A stretch of 64,000 bases of DNA from positions 1,842,001-1,906,000 of the forward strand of contig NZ_KV917371.1 of assembly GCF_002019635.1 (NCBI RefSeq), given 5' to 3'. The notes beneath the pieces were generated by a model. It was not told where the DNA came from. It did no database searches and saw only the letters and a list, made by a program, of their open reading frames with translations. The DNA is from Metabacillus halosaccharovorans. GTDB lineage: Bacteria > Bacillota > Bacilli > Bacillales > Bacillaceae. This document shows, in pieces, positions 36,574 through 45,573 of the stretch (within the stretch, counting starts at the first letter, position 1; each line of letters starts with the position of its first letter). The position numbers were made by a program, and so were the translations under genes.

Positions 36574-37890
36574 ATGGAACAAACAAAATTTGAGCGTTTT
36601 TCATTAAAACCTTTTATTATAGAAGCATTGACAAAGGAATTAAACTTTTACGAGCCAACTGAAATTCAAGAAAGGTTAATGCCTTCCATTCTAAAAGGGG
36701 AGAGTGCAATTGGACAATCTCAAACTGGTACAGGAAAAACTCATGCCTATTTATTGCCTTTATTAAATCAAATAGCAGCGGAGAAAAAAGAAGTACAAGT
36801 TGTCATCACTGCTCCTACCCGGGAATTAGCAACTCAAATCTATCAGGAGGTAGGAAAAATTATTACTTATTCTCCCGATGAAATTTCGGCTAAGCTATAT
36901 ATCGGAGGAACAGATAAGCAACGAACCATCGAAAAGTTAAAAACACAACCACATATTGTTGTAGGAACTCCCGGAAGAATTAATGATCTTGTAAAAGAGA
37001 ATGCATTGATCATAAACAAAGTTCGTTCGTTTGTTGTAGATGAAGCGGATCTCATGCTTGATATGGGCTTCATCAAGGATGTGGATATGGTAGCCGGTCA
37101 AATGCCGGAAAACCTGCAAATCTTAGTTTTCTCTGCAACTATTCCTGAGAAATTAAAGCCTTTTTTAAAAAAATATTTGGCAAATCCGCGATTTACACAT
37201 GTTGCTCCTAAACAAGCAACTGCCGCAAAAATAGAACATGTTCTTGTACCTGCAAGACATCGTGATAAATTAAAGCTCGTTTATGATATGTTAGTTGATT
37301 TTAATCCTTTTTTAGCAATCGTTTTTACAAATACGAAAAAAAATGCTGATATTGTTGCGGATGCCCTAATAGAGAAGGGGCTAAAAGTTGGTAGAATACA
37401 TGGTGATTTATCCCCTCGTGATCGTAAAAAGATGATGAAACAAATAAATGAGTTAGAATATCAATACGTGGTAGCAACTGATTTGGCTGCCCGTGGTATT
37501 GATATTAAGGGAGTAAGTCATGTTATAAATTACGAGATTCCAACAACAGAGTTGGATTTTTATATTCACCGCGTGGGTCGTACAGCCAGAGCAGGTAGTT
37601 CGGGGATTGCAGTAACATTGTTTGAAACTTCTGACGATGATGCATTAAACAAACTGGAAAAACTAGGAATTGAGTTTGTTAATAAAGATTTTGTTGCTGG
37701 AGAGTGGAAGGATATAGATGACCGTAAACGTCGTCAAAATCGAAAAAGGGTAACAGATGAAGTTGATGCATTGGCAAAGAGTATCGTTCAAAAACCAAAG
37801 AAAGTAAAACCTGGTTATAAGAAAAAAATGAATCGTGAAATGGATCAAATTAAAAAGAGAAAAAGAAGATTAACAAAGAAACAAAAATAG
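36574..37890 (+). CDS. cshB: DEAD-box ATP-dependent RNA helicase CshB
   Basis: A 438-residue DEAD-box helicase that unwinds structured RNA and works with cold-shock proteins. Motifs are complete: Q motif ([15 protein letters not shown]), I (SQTGTGKT), Ia (APTRELATQ), II ([10 protein letters not shown]), III (FSATIPEKL), V ([10 protein letters not shown]) and VI ([10 protein letters not shown]). The C-terminal tail is strongly basic (RKRRQNRKR ... [11 protein letters not shown]), as in YqfR/CshB. It is 11 bp upstream of nfo, in an operon as in B. subtilis. Confidence 0.95.
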   Translation: MEQTKFERFSLKPFIIEALTKELNFYEPTEIQERLMPSILKGESAIGQSQTGTGKTHAYLLPLLNQIAAEKKEVQVVITAPTRELATQIYQEVGKIITYSPDEISAKLYIGGTDKQRTIEKLKTQPHIVVGTPGRINDLVKENALIINKVRSFVVDEADLMLDMGFIKDVDMVAGQMPENLQILVFSATIPEKLKPFLKKYLANPRFTHVAPKQATAAKIEHVLVPARHRDKLKLVYDMLVDFNPFLAIVFTNTKKNADIVADALIEKGLKVGRIHGDLSPRDRKKMMKQINELEYQYVVATDLAARGIDIKGVSHVINYEIPTTELDFYIHRVGRTARAGSSGIAVTLFETSDDDALNKLEKLGIEFVNKDFVAGEWKDIDDRKRRQNRKRVTDEVDALAKSIVQKPKKVKPGYKKKMNREMDQIKKRKRRLTKKQK

Positions 37891-37901
37891 GGGGAGTAAA
37901 A

Positions 37902-38795
37902 ATGCTGAAAATTGGATCACATGTTTCAATGAGTGGGAAGAAAATGTTATTAACTTCAAGTGAAGAAGCCGTTTCATATGGAGCCAACACATTTATGATC
38001 TACACAGGTGCTCCACAAAACACAAGAAGAAAAAAGATAGAAGACCTTAACATTGAAGCGGGACAAGCTCATATGAAAGAGAATGGTATAGAGGAAATTA
38101 TCGTCCATGCTCCGTATATTATTAATATAGGAAACACGACAAATCCGGCAACATTTGAACTAGGTGTAAACTTTTTACGTTCAGAAATTGAACGAACAAA
38201 AGCGCTTGGAGCTAAACAAATTGTTCTGCATCCGGGTGCACATGTAGGTGCAGGTGTGGATGAAGGAATACGAAAGATTATCGAAGGTTTAAATGAGGTT
38301 TTAGAACAAGATCAGGAAGTACAGATTGCTTTAGAAACAATGGCTGGTAAAGGTTCTGAATGCGGAAGATCCTTTGTTGAATTAGCGAAAATAATTGATG
38401 GTGTGACTCATAATCAGCACTTATCAGTTTGCTTTGATACATGCCACACACATGACGCAGGGTATGATATTGTGAATGATTTTGATGGAGTACTAAAACA
38501 GTTTGATTCTATTATTGGATTGGACAGAATAAAAGTGCTGCATATTAATGATAGCAAAAATCCAATGGGTTCTAGTAAAGACCGCCATGAAAATATCGGT
38601 TTCGGTCATATTGGCTTTGAAGCACTGAATCGAATCGTTCATCACGAAGCTCTAATGAATGTTCCTAAGATTTTGGAAACTCCTTTTGTTGGTGAAGATA
38701 AAAAATATAAAAAGCCTCCTTATAAATTTGAAATTAATATGTTCAGAGAAAAAATGTTTGATGAGGGACTTTTAGAAAAGATATTAAATCAATAG
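37902..38795 (+). CDS. nfo: Endonuclease IV
   Basis: A zinc-dependent AP endonuclease of 297 residues (B. subtilis YqfS/Nfo) that cuts 5' of abasic sites. In B. subtilis it is made in the forespore and repairs spore DNA on germination. Zinc ligands are visible in [55 protein letters not shown] and the late ILETP. AGGGGGAGTAAAA precedes ATG, and the gene ends in a strong terminator. Confidence 0.98.
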   Translation: MLKIGSHVSMSGKKMLLTSSEEAVSYGANTFMIYTGAPQNTRRKKIEDLNIEAGQAHMKENGIEEIIVHAPYIINIGNTTNPATFELGVNFLRSEIERTKALGAKQIVLHPGAHVGAGVDEGIRKIIEGLNEVLEQDQEVQIALETMAGKGSECGRSFVELAKIIDGVTHNQHLSVCFDTCHTHDAGYDIVNDFDGVLKQFDSIIGLDRIKVLHINDSKNPMGSSKDRHENIGFGHIGFEALNRIVHHEALMNVPKILETPFVGEDKKYKKPPYKFEINMFREKMFDEGLLEKILNQ

Positions 38796-38803
38796 GGAAA
38801 GAG

Positions 38804-38837
38804 GAGAGAACTACATACAAAAAGTAGTTCTCTTTTT
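38804..38837 (+). terminator. Terminator after nfo
   Basis: AGAGAACTAC/GTAGTTCTCT with a 9-nt loop, then T5. Confidence 0.92.
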
Positions 38838-38881
38838 AATTAACCATAGCAATATTTATTTAAAAGCGTAAAGTCAATTTG

Positions 38882-38913
38882 AAAAAGAGGATATTCAGAG
38901 TTTGAATATCCTC
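38882..38913 (-). terminator. Terminator after yqfT
   Basis: On the minus strand GAGGATATTC/GAATATCCTC is followed by T5. Confidence 0.92.
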
Positions 38914-38923
38914 ATAAGTATGG

Positions 38924-39178
38924 TTAGTTCGTAAATTTCTGGAATATTTGATTTACTTGTTGAGCTGTTTGTGGAGAGGTAATATTTGCAATCTGAGTAA
39001 GTAGTTTTTTTCTTTCATTCACATTAAAAATATTGATGTTTTTTCCATGCATAGCTTTTACAACTTTAGTCGCTTGGGGACGTTCTATTGTTATATTAAA
39101 TTGCTTCGCATATTGCATGAGTTCCTCAACAGAAATGTTGTTTAACTTTTGGTTGATAATTTTTTGAAATAAGATCAT
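38924..39178 (-). CDS. yqfT: DUF2624 family protein YqfT
   Basis: An 84-residue, mainly helical protein (MILFQKIINQKLNNISVEEL ... FNVNERKKLLTQIANITS). It matches the YqfT/DUF2624 family and has the same neighbours as in B. subtilis (nfo on one side). The function is unknown; there is no signal peptide or membrane segment. TTTAGAGGAGGTTTAAAT precedes ATG. It is monocistronic with its own terminator and divergent from the zinc uptake operon. Confidence 0.88.
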   Translation of the reverse strand: MILFQKIINQKLNNISVEELMQYAKQFNITIERPQATKVVKAMHGKNINIFNVNERKKLLTQIANITSPQTAQQVNQIFQKFTN

Positions 39179-39250
39179 ATTTAAACCTCCTCTAAAACAA
39201 TGTATGGAAGGTTTGATTAAAATGTGCCGCTTTTTAAGAACGCAAATTGC

Positions 39251-39279
39251 TTTACATTTTATAAAGATTCCTGTACAAT
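39251..39279 (+). promoter_or_regulatory. SigA promoter of znuC-znuB-zur
   Basis: TTTACA (39251-39256) and TACAAT (39274-39279) are separated by 17 bp; a Zur-box-like sequence lies 40 bp downstream. Confidence 0.7.
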
Positions 39280-39318
39280 TCTTATGTTGTAAAAGTCTAA
39301 CATATAGAAATCGATTAT

Positions 39319-39339
39319 AAATCGTAACGATTCTTAAAT
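39319..39339 (+). promoter_or_regulatory. Zur-box-like operator of znuC-znuB-zur
   Basis: AAATCGTAACGATTCTTAAAT agrees with 15 of the 20 fixed positions of the B. subtilis Zur box (AAATCGTAAT-N-ATTACGATTT); the first half is perfect, the second half degenerate. It lies between the -10 and the znuC ribosome site, where bound Zur would block transcription. Confidence 0.6.
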
Positions 39340-39356
39340 CATAAAGGAAGATGCAA

Positions 39357-40118
39357 ATGAATCAACCGGTTGTAGAAATAAAAGATCTAAATTTTACTTA
39401 TGAGCGGCAAAGAGTACTTGAAAATATAGATTTAACGATAGAACAAGGCAGTTTTCTGGGGCTTGTCGGGCCAAACGGATCCGGAAAAACAACATTATTA
39501 AAATGTTTATTAGGGTTATTAAAACCTCAGCAAGGTGAAATAAAGTTGTTTGGCCATCAAATTCAAAAGTTTAAAAATTGGCATGAAATTGGGTTTGTTT
39601 CACAAAAGGCAAATAGCTTTAATACCGGATTTCCAGCATCTGTGTTTGAAGTGGTGTCAAGTGGTTTAACGTCTAGGCTTGGATTGTTCAAATTTATGAC
39701 TAAACAAGATCGTACAAAAGTGTATGAAGCGATTGAAGCTGTTGGATTAAGTGCTTTTGCAAAGCGCAATATTGGAGAAATGTCTGGTGGACAACAGCAA
39801 AGAGCGTTTATTGCAAGAGCCATTGTAAGTAACCCCAAATTGTTAATTTTAGATGAACCAACTGTTGGAGTAGATGCTCAAACGGTTCAAAGCTTTTATG
39901 ATATGTTGTTATCCTTAAATAAGGATCTTGGTATCACACTAATCTTGGTAACTCATGATGTAGGCACGATTACAGACAAAGTGTCACATGTTGCATGCAT
40001 TAATAAGCATTTACATTTTCATGGGAACTCCAAAGAATTTGAATCACTAAAGGATGATGAGATGTCCGACTTTTACGGACACTCCTTACATGTGTTATCA
40101 CATGATCACTCCCACTAA
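39357..40118 (+). CDS. znuC: Zinc ABC transporter, ATP-binding protein
   Basis: A metal-type ABC ATPase of about 253 residues: Walker A GPNGSGKTTLLK, signature MSGGQQQRAFIARA, Walker B LLILDEPTVGVD and H-loop LVTHDVGTI. A His-rich tail (GHSLHVLSHDHSH) suggests metal handling. The downstream genes encode an ABC-3 permease and Zur, so zinc is the likely substrate. ATG 39357 is preferred (AAGGAAG 6-7 nt upstream) over the ATG two codons earlier. No substrate-binding protein gene (ZnuA) is in the operon, so it must be elsewhere. Confidence 0.92.
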   Translation: MNQPVVEIKDLNFTYERQRVLENIDLTIEQGSFLGLVGPNGSGKTTLLKCLLGLLKPQQGEIKLFGHQIQKFKNWHEIGFVSQKANSFNTGFPASVFEVVSSGLTSRLGLFKFMTKQDRTKVYEAIEAVGLSAFAKRNIGEMSGGQQQRAFIARAIVSNPKLLILDEPTVGVDAQTVQSFYDMLLSLNKDLGITLILVTHDVGTITDKVSHVACINKHLHFHGNSKEFESLKDDEMSDFYGHSLHVLSHDHSH

Positions 40119-40133
40119 TGGAGGAAATATGAA

Positions 40134-40976
40134 ATGTTAAGTAGTCTTTTTCAATATGAATTTTTACAAAATGCCTTTATTTCAGGAATGCTTATAGGGT
40201 TAATTGCCCCTTTACTTGGTGTATTTGTAGTTGTAAGAAGAATGTCTTTAATCGCAGATGCACTTAGTCATGTTACATTGGCTGGAATTGCCGCTAGTTT
40301 ATTATTAGAAAAAAAGGTAACTGCTTTTGTAGGAATCAATCCACTATATTTAGGCATGGCATTTTCAGTTGGTGGTTCCCTTTTCATAGAAAAACTTAGA
40401 ACAGTTTATAAGCATTATCAAGAATTGGCTATCCCGATTATTTTATCAGCAGGTGTGGGGATCAGTGTTATATTTATTTCGCTTGCTGACGGCTTTAATA
40501 CCGATTTATTCAGTTATTTATTTGGTAGTATAAGTGCTGTAAGTCGTGCGGATATGTATGTGATCTCAGCAATTACAGTTGCAGTTATTTTCGTCATATT
40601 TTTCCTATATAAAGAACTCTTTTTGTTATCATTTGATGAAGAACATGCGGTAGCATCTGGTATTAGTGCTAAAGTTATTCACTTTATTTTTATTTTTATG
40701 CTGGCACTTGTCATTGCAGGCTCAATGAGAATTGTTGGGATTTTGTTGGTTTCATCTCTTATGACATTACCTGTTGCTGCCAGTATTAGAATTGCTAAAG
40801 GATTTAAGCAAACGATTTTCTTTTCTGTACTATTTGGTGAAATATCTGTTATTATTGGATTATTCCTAGCCTATTATTTAGATTTAGCACCTGGCGGAAC
40901 AATTGTCATCCTATCAGTTCTTATTTTGATTATGACAATAATATGGACTAAATATACAAAGGGGAAAGTTTCATGA
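40134..40976 (+). CDS. znuB: Zinc ABC transporter, permease
   Basis: A 280-residue ABC-3 family permease with about eight membrane segments. Typical parts are [16 protein letters not shown] in the first half and [29 protein letters not shown] in the second, where the coupling helix contacts ZnuC. It starts 16 bp after znuC with GGAGG upstream and overlaps zur by 4 bp (ATGA), so the three proteins are made from one coupled mRNA. Confidence 0.94.
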   Translation: MLSSLFQYEFLQNAFISGMLIGLIAPLLGVFVVVRRMSLIADALSHVTLAGIAASLLLEKKVTAFVGINPLYLGMAFSVGGSLFIEKLRTVYKHYQELAIPIILSAGVGISVIFISLADGFNTDLFSYLFGSISAVSRADMYVISAITVAVIFVIFFLYKELFLLSFDEEHAVASGISAKVIHFIFIFMLALVIAGSMRIVGILLVSSLMTLPVAASIRIAKGFKQTIFFSVLFGEISVIIGLFLAYYLDLAPGGTIVILSVLILIMTIIWTKYTKGKVS

Positions 40977-41386
40977 ACGTTCAAGAAGCTCTCGACTTAT
41001 TAAAAGAAAAAGGATACAAATACACAAGTAAAAGGGAAGAGATGCTCCAACTCTTTGCTGACCATGATAAGTATCTTACAGCTAAAGATGTGTTGGAATT
41101 TTTGAAAGATGATTATCCAGGTTTAAGTTTCGATACAATTTACCGAAACCTTTCCCTATTTGCTGATCTTGGGATTTTTGAAATGACAGAGTTATCTGGT
41201 GAAAAGCACTTTCGATTTACATGTAGCACAAAACACCACCATCATCATTTTATTTGCATGAAATGTGGGAAAACGAAAGAACTTCCTGGTTGTCCAATGG
41301 GAAATCTAACGGATAGTCTAAATAATTATGATATAAGCGGTCATAAGTTTGAAGTATATGGAAGATGCCCTCAATGTCAATTATAA
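40973..41386 (+). CDS. zur: Zinc uptake regulator Zur (Fur family)
   Basis: A 137-residue Fur-family repressor with an N-terminal winged helix ([56 protein letters not shown]) and a metal-binding C-terminal domain. A histidine cluster (KHHHHHF) and the structural zinc site C-x-x-C (FICMKCGK) plus CPQC at the end are present. It corresponds to B. subtilis YqfV/Zur. It lies in the operon it is expected to regulate. The gene ends in a bidirectional terminator. Confidence 0.95.
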   Translation: MNVQEALDLLKEKGYKYTSKREEMLQLFADHDKYLTAKDVLEFLKDDYPGLSFDTIYRNLSLFADLGIFEMTELSGEKHFRFTCSTKHHHHHFICMKCGKTKELPGCPMGNLTDSLNNYDISGHKFEVYGRCPQCQL

Positions 41387-41387
41387 A

Positions 41388-41424
41388 GAAAAAGGAAGGC
41401 TTCAGTTTTTAGCCTTCCTTTTTC
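41388..41424. terminator. Bidirectional terminator zur/yqfW
   Basis: AAAAAGGAAGGCT/AGCCTTCCTTTTT around a 9-nt loop between two convergent genes. Confidence 0.93.
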
Positions 41425-41994
41425 TTATATCTTTATTTCGGTCCATTGCTGGACCCATTTCTTTGCCTCACGCCAATTATTCACTCTAATAACCCCTTTT
41501 GGAATTGGATCTTGATTATAGGGTGTATTAAATAAGATAACTGGAATACCGTGTTCTTCATTTATCATGCAGGCATTATCATGCTTGTCCTCAAAGAAAA
41601 TGGAAATATTATTTTCCTTAACAGCCGCAAGTTTATCATGGTTCCCAATTAATTCAATATGGTGATAAAAAAGGTCTTTATCTTTGAACCATTGATTTGT
41701 AATTTCCATTAAATGCTTTCTTCTGGCGCTAATAAACATTAATTGGTGCATATCTTTCCATTCATCTAATACTTCTTTTGCATGTAAAGCCAGTGGTGCT
41801 TCTTTATAGATAATAGGCTCGAATTCGTCCATCCAGCTCCAAAAGTCAGCATCTGTAATGTTATAAACTTTTGTTAAATCATATTGAGTTAAATCTTGAT
41901 ATGTTAAGGATTTTTTAAATGACTGATTTAAATAAGGTAAAAAGGTTTGCGGATCTGTAACAGTACCATCTATGTCGATTCCTAGTCGTAACAT
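41425..41994 (-). CDS. yqfW: HAD-superfamily 5'-nucleotidase-like protein YqfW
   Basis: A 189-residue HAD hydrolase of the NT5C (deoxyribonucleotidase, cytosolic type C) group. The nucleophile motif is LGIDIDGTVTDP at the start, followed by motif II FISARRKHL and motif III/IV KLAAVKENNISIFFEDKHDNA. It likely dephosphorylates a nucleotide; the substrate is not known. ATG 41994 has GGAGAG 7 nt upstream; the frame is open to 42012. It matches the order zur-yqfW-yqfX of B. subtilis. Confidence 0.9.
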   Translation of the reverse strand: MLRLGIDIDGTVTDPQTFLPYLNQSFKKSLTYQDLTQYDLTKVYNITDADFWSWMDEFEPIIYKEAPLALHAKEVLDEWKDMHQLMFISARRKHLMEITNQWFKDKDLFYHHIELIGNHDKLAAVKENNISIFFEDKHDNACMINEEHGIPVILFNTPYNQDPIPKGVIRVNNWREAKKWVQQWTEIKI

Positions 41995-42134
41995 TTCTTT
42001 TCTCTCCTTCATGAAGTCCTAATACATAGTGTACCATACAGAATTTAATCGAACAGAAAAGTTTTACAGTTATACTTTTTGACACTAAGTTTATAATAAG
42101 AATGCTCCTTTATTTAAGAAAGGATGGGATCTAC

Positions 42135-42524
42135 ATGGCAGACGAAAATAAGTTCAATGAACGAGATCGTTTTGACAATCCTGATTATAGGGGAATCACG
42201 CCGCTAGATCGAGAAATAGAAACAGATTATGAAACAGAAGCAGCTGCTGAAATTGCAGCTCCGGTTAATATGGGAGGTACCTATAAGGCAGCTGATACTG
42301 AGACTGATCGAGGTGAAAGAGTTGGTGAAGGCAAAGGTATTGGATATCTGGCCTTAGCTTTATCCATCATTTCACTATTTATTTTACCTGTCATTTTAGG
42401 AGCAGCAGGTATAATTGTTGGATTTATTGCCAGAAGAAGAGGGGCTCTTACAACAGGGGCTTGGGCAATTGGAATAGGTGTCGTTTCAATTATCTTAGGT
42501 ATCTTTATCATGCCGTTCTTTTAG
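42135..42524 (+). CDS. yqfX: DUF4190-type membrane protein YqfX
   Basis: A 129-residue protein with an acidic soluble N-terminus (MADENKFNERDRFDNPDYRG, TDYETEAAAEIAAP) and two C-terminal membrane segments (IGYLALALSIISLFILPVILGAAGIIVGFIA, then WAIGIGVVSIILGIFIMPF). The paired Gly-rich segments fit DUF4190. Its role is unknown. ATG 42135 follows AAAGGATGGGAT; the frame is open to 42102 but lacks a ribosome site there. A terminator follows within 20 bp. Confidence 0.88.
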   Translation: MADENKFNERDRFDNPDYRGITPLDREIETDYETEAAAEIAAPVNMGGTYKAADTETDRGERVGEGKGIGYLALALSIISLFILPVILGAAGIIVGFIARRRGALTTGAWAIGIGVVSIILGIFIMPFF

Positions 42525-42543
42525 AATAGCTGATAAGACATTG

Positions 42544-42583
42544 AAATTGGGGGTTGATCTTTATGGTCAATCCCCAATTTATT
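42544..42583 (+). terminator. Terminator after yqfX
   Basis: AAATTGGGG...TTGA/TCAA...CCCCAATTT followed by a T-rich stretch. Confidence 0.85.
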
Positions 42584-42624
42584 ATTTCAATCATGAGCTT
42601 TTTAGCGGTAGGGGGATAGGGCAT

Positions 42625-42813
42625 ATGGAAATGAAAAAGAAACAATCTATTCACAATCCAGTGAAATCCAGTCAAATAAATAATGATGCGTATGAGGCTA
42701 ATATGAAGCTCCAGGAACGGTTTTATGAAGAGGATAGCAGGAAAGAGGATTCAGCTCTCTCATTGGCTAACAGCAGCAATTTTGGAACGTTTATCTTACC
42801 TGAAGATGTATAA
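42625..42813 (+). CDS. Small hypothetical protein
   Basis: I do not recognise this 62-residue protein. It begins MEMKKKQSIHNPVKSSQINN and ends ANSSNFGTFILPEDV; it is hydrophilic, with an acidic, Lys-rich centre and no membrane segment or cysteine. The start at ATG 42625 follows a purine-rich AGGGGGATAGGG site. The frame extends to 42541, but that part lies inside the yqfX terminator and is not credible as coding. It is probably a lineage-specific gene, possibly sporulation-related, but nothing in the sequence proves this. Confidence 0.6.
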   Translation: MEMKKKQSIHNPVKSSQINNDAYEANMKLQERFYEEDSRKEDSALSLANSSNFGTFILPEDV

Positions 42814-42823
42814 AAAAACAAAG

Positions 42824-42858
42824 AAAAAAGGATATCCACAAATTGTGGTATATCCTTT
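42824..42858 (-). terminator. Terminator after ispG
   Basis: On the minus strand AAAGGATATACCACAA pairs with TTGTGGATATCCTTT and T6 follows. Confidence 0.92.
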
Positions 42859-42875
42859 GTCATTCATGATCTTTT

Positions 42876-43988
42876 TTATGCGTTTGCTTCAGCTTTCTCT
42901 GCGGCCTGCTTGGCATAATGTTCTTCCGCAATTTTATCAATTTCTTTTTTCAGTTCCTCAACCATTGTCGCTTCAGGAACTTTACGAACGATTTCTCCTT
43001 TACGGAAAAGTAGACCTTCCCCACGAGCACCAGCTATACCAATATCAGCTTCACGAGCCTCTCCTGGACCATTTACGGCACAACCTAAAACGGCAACCTT
43101 AATTGGTGCTTTAATCTGTGCAATATATTCTTCTACTTCGTTTGCAATACTTATTAAATCAATTTCGATTCTTCCGCAAGTTGGGCAGGAAATTAATGTT
43201 GCAGCATTTGCTGCTAAGCCGAAAGATTTTAAAAGTTCACGGGCAACTTTAACTTCCTCAACTGGATCGGCACTTAAAGAAACACGTACCGTATTTCCAA
43301 TCCCCTTGCTAAGAATTGCTCCTAAACCAGCTGCACTTTTTACGGTTCCGGCAAAAAGTGTTCCTGATTCTGTAATACCTAAGTGTAAAGGATAGTCAAA
43401 AGCTCTAGCTGCTTTATCGTATGCTTCAATGGCTAAGTTTACATCAGAAGCTTTCATTGAAACGATAATATCATAGAAGTCCAAATCTTCCAGGATTTTT
43501 ATATGATGCAGGGCACTTTCAACCATACCATCTGCAGTTGGATAACCGTATTTTTCTAAAATCCGTTTTTCTAACGAGCCTGCATTTACTCCGATTCGGA
43601 TTGGAATTTTACGTTCTTTTGCTGCTTTTACGACAGCTTCTACTTTTTCTCTTCTCCCTATATTCCCCGGGTTGATTCTAATTTTATCTGCTCCACCCTC
43701 AATTGCTTTTAACGCGAGTTTATAGTCAAAATGAATATCAACAACAAGTGGAATATTAATTCTTTTTTTAATTTCGGCAATTGCATTAGCTGCACGTTCA
43801 TCAGGACATGCAACACGTACAATTTGACAACCTGCTTCTTCAAGACGGTTAATTTCAGCTACAGTTGCCTCAACATCATGGGTTTTAGTTGTTGTCATAC
43901 TTTGAATAACAACTTCATTATTTCCACCAATCGTTAAATTACCGACTTTTACAGGTCTTGTTTTCGTACGATGTATGATTTCACTCAC
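42876..43988 (-). CDS. ispG: 4-hydroxy-3-methylbut-2-en-1-yl diphosphate synthase
   Basis: IspG (GcpE) converts MEcPP to HMBPP in the MEP isoprenoid pathway, one step before IspH. The 370-residue protein has the TIM-barrel part ([20 protein letters not shown] ... [16 protein letters not shown]) and the C-terminal 4Fe-4S domain with [10 protein letters not shown] and [12 protein letters not shown]. It follows B. subtilis IspG (YqfY) closely except for the tail. Both late MEP enzymes are in this window but in different transcripts. Confidence 0.98.
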   Translation of the reverse strand: MSEIIHRTKTRPVKVGNLTIGGNNEVVIQSMTTTKTHDVEATVAEINRLEEAGCQIVRVACPDERAANAIAEIKKRINIPLVVDIHFDYKLALKAIEGGADKIRINPGNIGRREKVEAVVKAAKERKIPIRIGVNAGSLEKRILEKYGYPTADGMVESALHHIKILEDLDFYDIIVSMKASDVNLAIEAYDKAARAFDYPLHLGITESGTLFAGTVKSAAGLGAILSKGIGNTVRVSLSADPVEEVKVARELLKSFGLAANAATLISCPTCGRIEIDLISIANEVEEYIAQIKAPIKVAVLGCAVNGPGEAREADIGIAGARGEGLLFRKGEIVRKVPEATMVEELKKEIDKIAEEHYAKQAAEKAEANA

Positions 43989-44128
43989 GTGTAAATCGCT
44001 CCTTAAAATAGTTTAAGCATTTCATGAACATATAACTTTATGATACTTGAGATTCTGCTTTTTTTCTAGTAATTCTACTTTCCAACCTCATTTTACAGGG
44101 AGGGGTATGAATTGACAAGGATGATCTA

Positions 44129-44452
44129 TTATTTATAATCTGGAAAAAAGTACGATGTACCAACCTGAATTTCCTCCACTTTTATACCATTATTAAGTTT
44201 TTCAAAATCCTTAACAAGCTGATCAATTGAAATTGGAAGTGTACCATGGTATTTCTCTGTTATCGTTAAAACAGTATCACCTTGTTTGACAGAATGTTCA
44301 TAATAAGCTGCTTGTTTATCTTCAATATTATTATTGTGTACTGAAGATACAATGGCAGTTTTATTCATAACTGGGAGTGTGCCAACTTTTAAATCATAAT
44401 AAATAATATAACAAATAAAAAAACATAGGAGTAAAATTGAGAATCGCTTCAT
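44129..44452 (-). CDS. yqfZ: LysM-domain protein YqfZ, sporulation-associated
   Basis: A 107-residue protein with an N-terminal membrane segment (FSILLLCFFICYIIYYDLK) and an extracytoplasmic LysM-like domain (YYEHSVKQGDTVLTITEKYH ... EEIQVGTSYFFP). B. subtilis YqfZ has the same layout and is produced in the forespore lineage during sporulation. LysM domains bind peptidoglycan, so a spore-wall role is plausible but unproven. GGAGG (AAAGGAGGATC-like) lies before ATG. It is 140 bp from ispG in the same direction. Confidence 0.85.
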   Translation of the reverse strand: MKRFSILLLCFFICYIIYYDLKVGTLPVMNKTAIVSSVHNNNIEDKQAAYYEHSVKQGDTVLTITEKYHGTLPISIDQLVKDFEKLNNGIKVEEIQVGTSYFFPDYK

Positions 44453-44567
44453 TTTTTAGATCCTCCAATGAAAGGATTTTATATAATGATCCTATGCTTG
44501 TCCTATTTAAATATGTCTGCTTTTTCTTATCTTCATAATAAAATTTTAAAAATTATACATGGCACTT

Positions 44568-44598
44568 AAAAAACGCGGATTTCTCCGCGTTTTTTTAA
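44568..44598 (-). terminator. Terminator after yqgA
   Basis: AAAAAACGCGGA-TTTC-TCCGCGTTTTTT is symmetric; it terminates yqgA and overlaps its stop codon. Confidence 0.93.
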
Positions 44599-45374
44599 GT
44601 GGTTTCAATCTTCTTCTTATTTGGTGGGATTTCTTTTAATACGAGGTATAGGACGATTAAATGAACAAACCAATTCAATAAGAATCCGCTTGGAACAACC
44701 ACCTGCAAACTATCCATGATGATAAAGAAGATGGTCGCTAATGTTGTCGAGTATGCTGCAATAACCCATAATTGTTTAAAGTTAACTTTTCGCTGCAGAC
44801 TGTTTTTAAATGCCAAGCCAAACAAAGCTAAAATGGTAATTTCAATAAATTTTACGAATGCACCAAATAAGTACATAACAAGAATCATAATTGTAAGTAC
44901 GATTGGAAGCAGCTGGTTGAACTGTGATGTGATCTCCATGATATCTTCCTTTGAGATGGCCATGTTCAAAAGGGAATATTCATAGGTTTGTGCTTGTCCA
45001 TTTGCCGCAAAAACAAATTTATCTGATAATATCCCAATTGCATTTTCTTTTGCTTCCATCTCCTCCACACCATAAGCTCCAGAACCGTCTAAAATGATGA
45101 AAAATCCATCCTTCTTTATCTCTACTGGTTTTTCTGAGTCTGTTGAGAGTAACCCATTCTCAATTGAGAAAGAAGGCAAATCGTTTCTTAGTGTTTCATC
45201 AAAACTTTTCAAGCCTTCACTTAAGCTGCTTGAAAAATAAAGAGCAGTTGGTAAGGTGCTTAACAAGGATAAAATAAAGACGAACAGGATCGTTTTGCCT
45301 ATTCCTTGGAACCGAAATTTCGAAATCGTTTTTGGAGAATAAATACTTACATAAAGTTGCTTAAATATATTCAT
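44595..45374 (-). CDS. yqgA: DUF1189 membrane protein YqgA
   Basis: A 259-residue membrane protein of the DUF1189 family: an N-terminal amphipathic part (MNIFKQLYVSIYSPKTISKF), TM1 (TILFVFILSLLSTLPTALYF), an extracytoplasmic domain of about 110 residues, then three to four C-terminal segments (LPIVLTIMILVMYLFGAFV onwards). B. subtilis YqgA is a cell-wall-region protein of unknown function. ATG 45374 is chosen over the ATG at 45389, which would sit on the ribosome site. Divergent from nptA. Confidence 0.88.
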   Translation of the reverse strand: MNIFKQLYVSIYSPKTISKFRFQGIGKTILFVFILSLLSTLPTALYFSSSLSEGLKSFDETLRNDLPSFSIENGLLSTDSEKPVEIKKDGFFIILDGSGAYGVEEMEAKENAIGILSDKFVFAANGQAQTYEYSLLNMAISKEDIMEITSQFNQLLPIVLTIMILVMYLFGAFVKFIEITILALFGLAFKNSLQRKVNFKQLWVIAAYSTTLATIFFIIMDSLQVVVPSGFLLNWFVHLIVLYLVLKEIPPNKKKIETT

Positions 45375-45483
45375 GCTAAGAAGACACATCCTTCAAAAGT
45401 TTACGCTCTCTATTTTATATCCCTTGAAAGATAATGACAAGGAATCAAGGCTAGATAAAAGGAATAATCAAATAAAATTCACT

Positions 45484-45522
45484 TTGTAAAGATATTATAA
45501 ATTTTTTGTAAATATTTTTAAT
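45484..45522 (+). promoter_or_regulatory. Candidate Pho-box array upstream of the Na/Pi cotransporter gene
   Basis: TTGTAA (45484), TTATAA (45495), TTGTAA (45506) and TTTAAT (45517) start at exact 11-bp intervals. PhoP binds direct repeats of TT(A/C/T)A(C/T)A with 11-bp period. The hexamers are degenerate, but the spacing and the phosphate-transport gene downstream support the call. Confidence 0.5.
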
Positions 45523-45573
45523 AAATCTCTTTACAAAAAAACAGTATTTCGTTAATAATTGTAAGGGTTGTAG

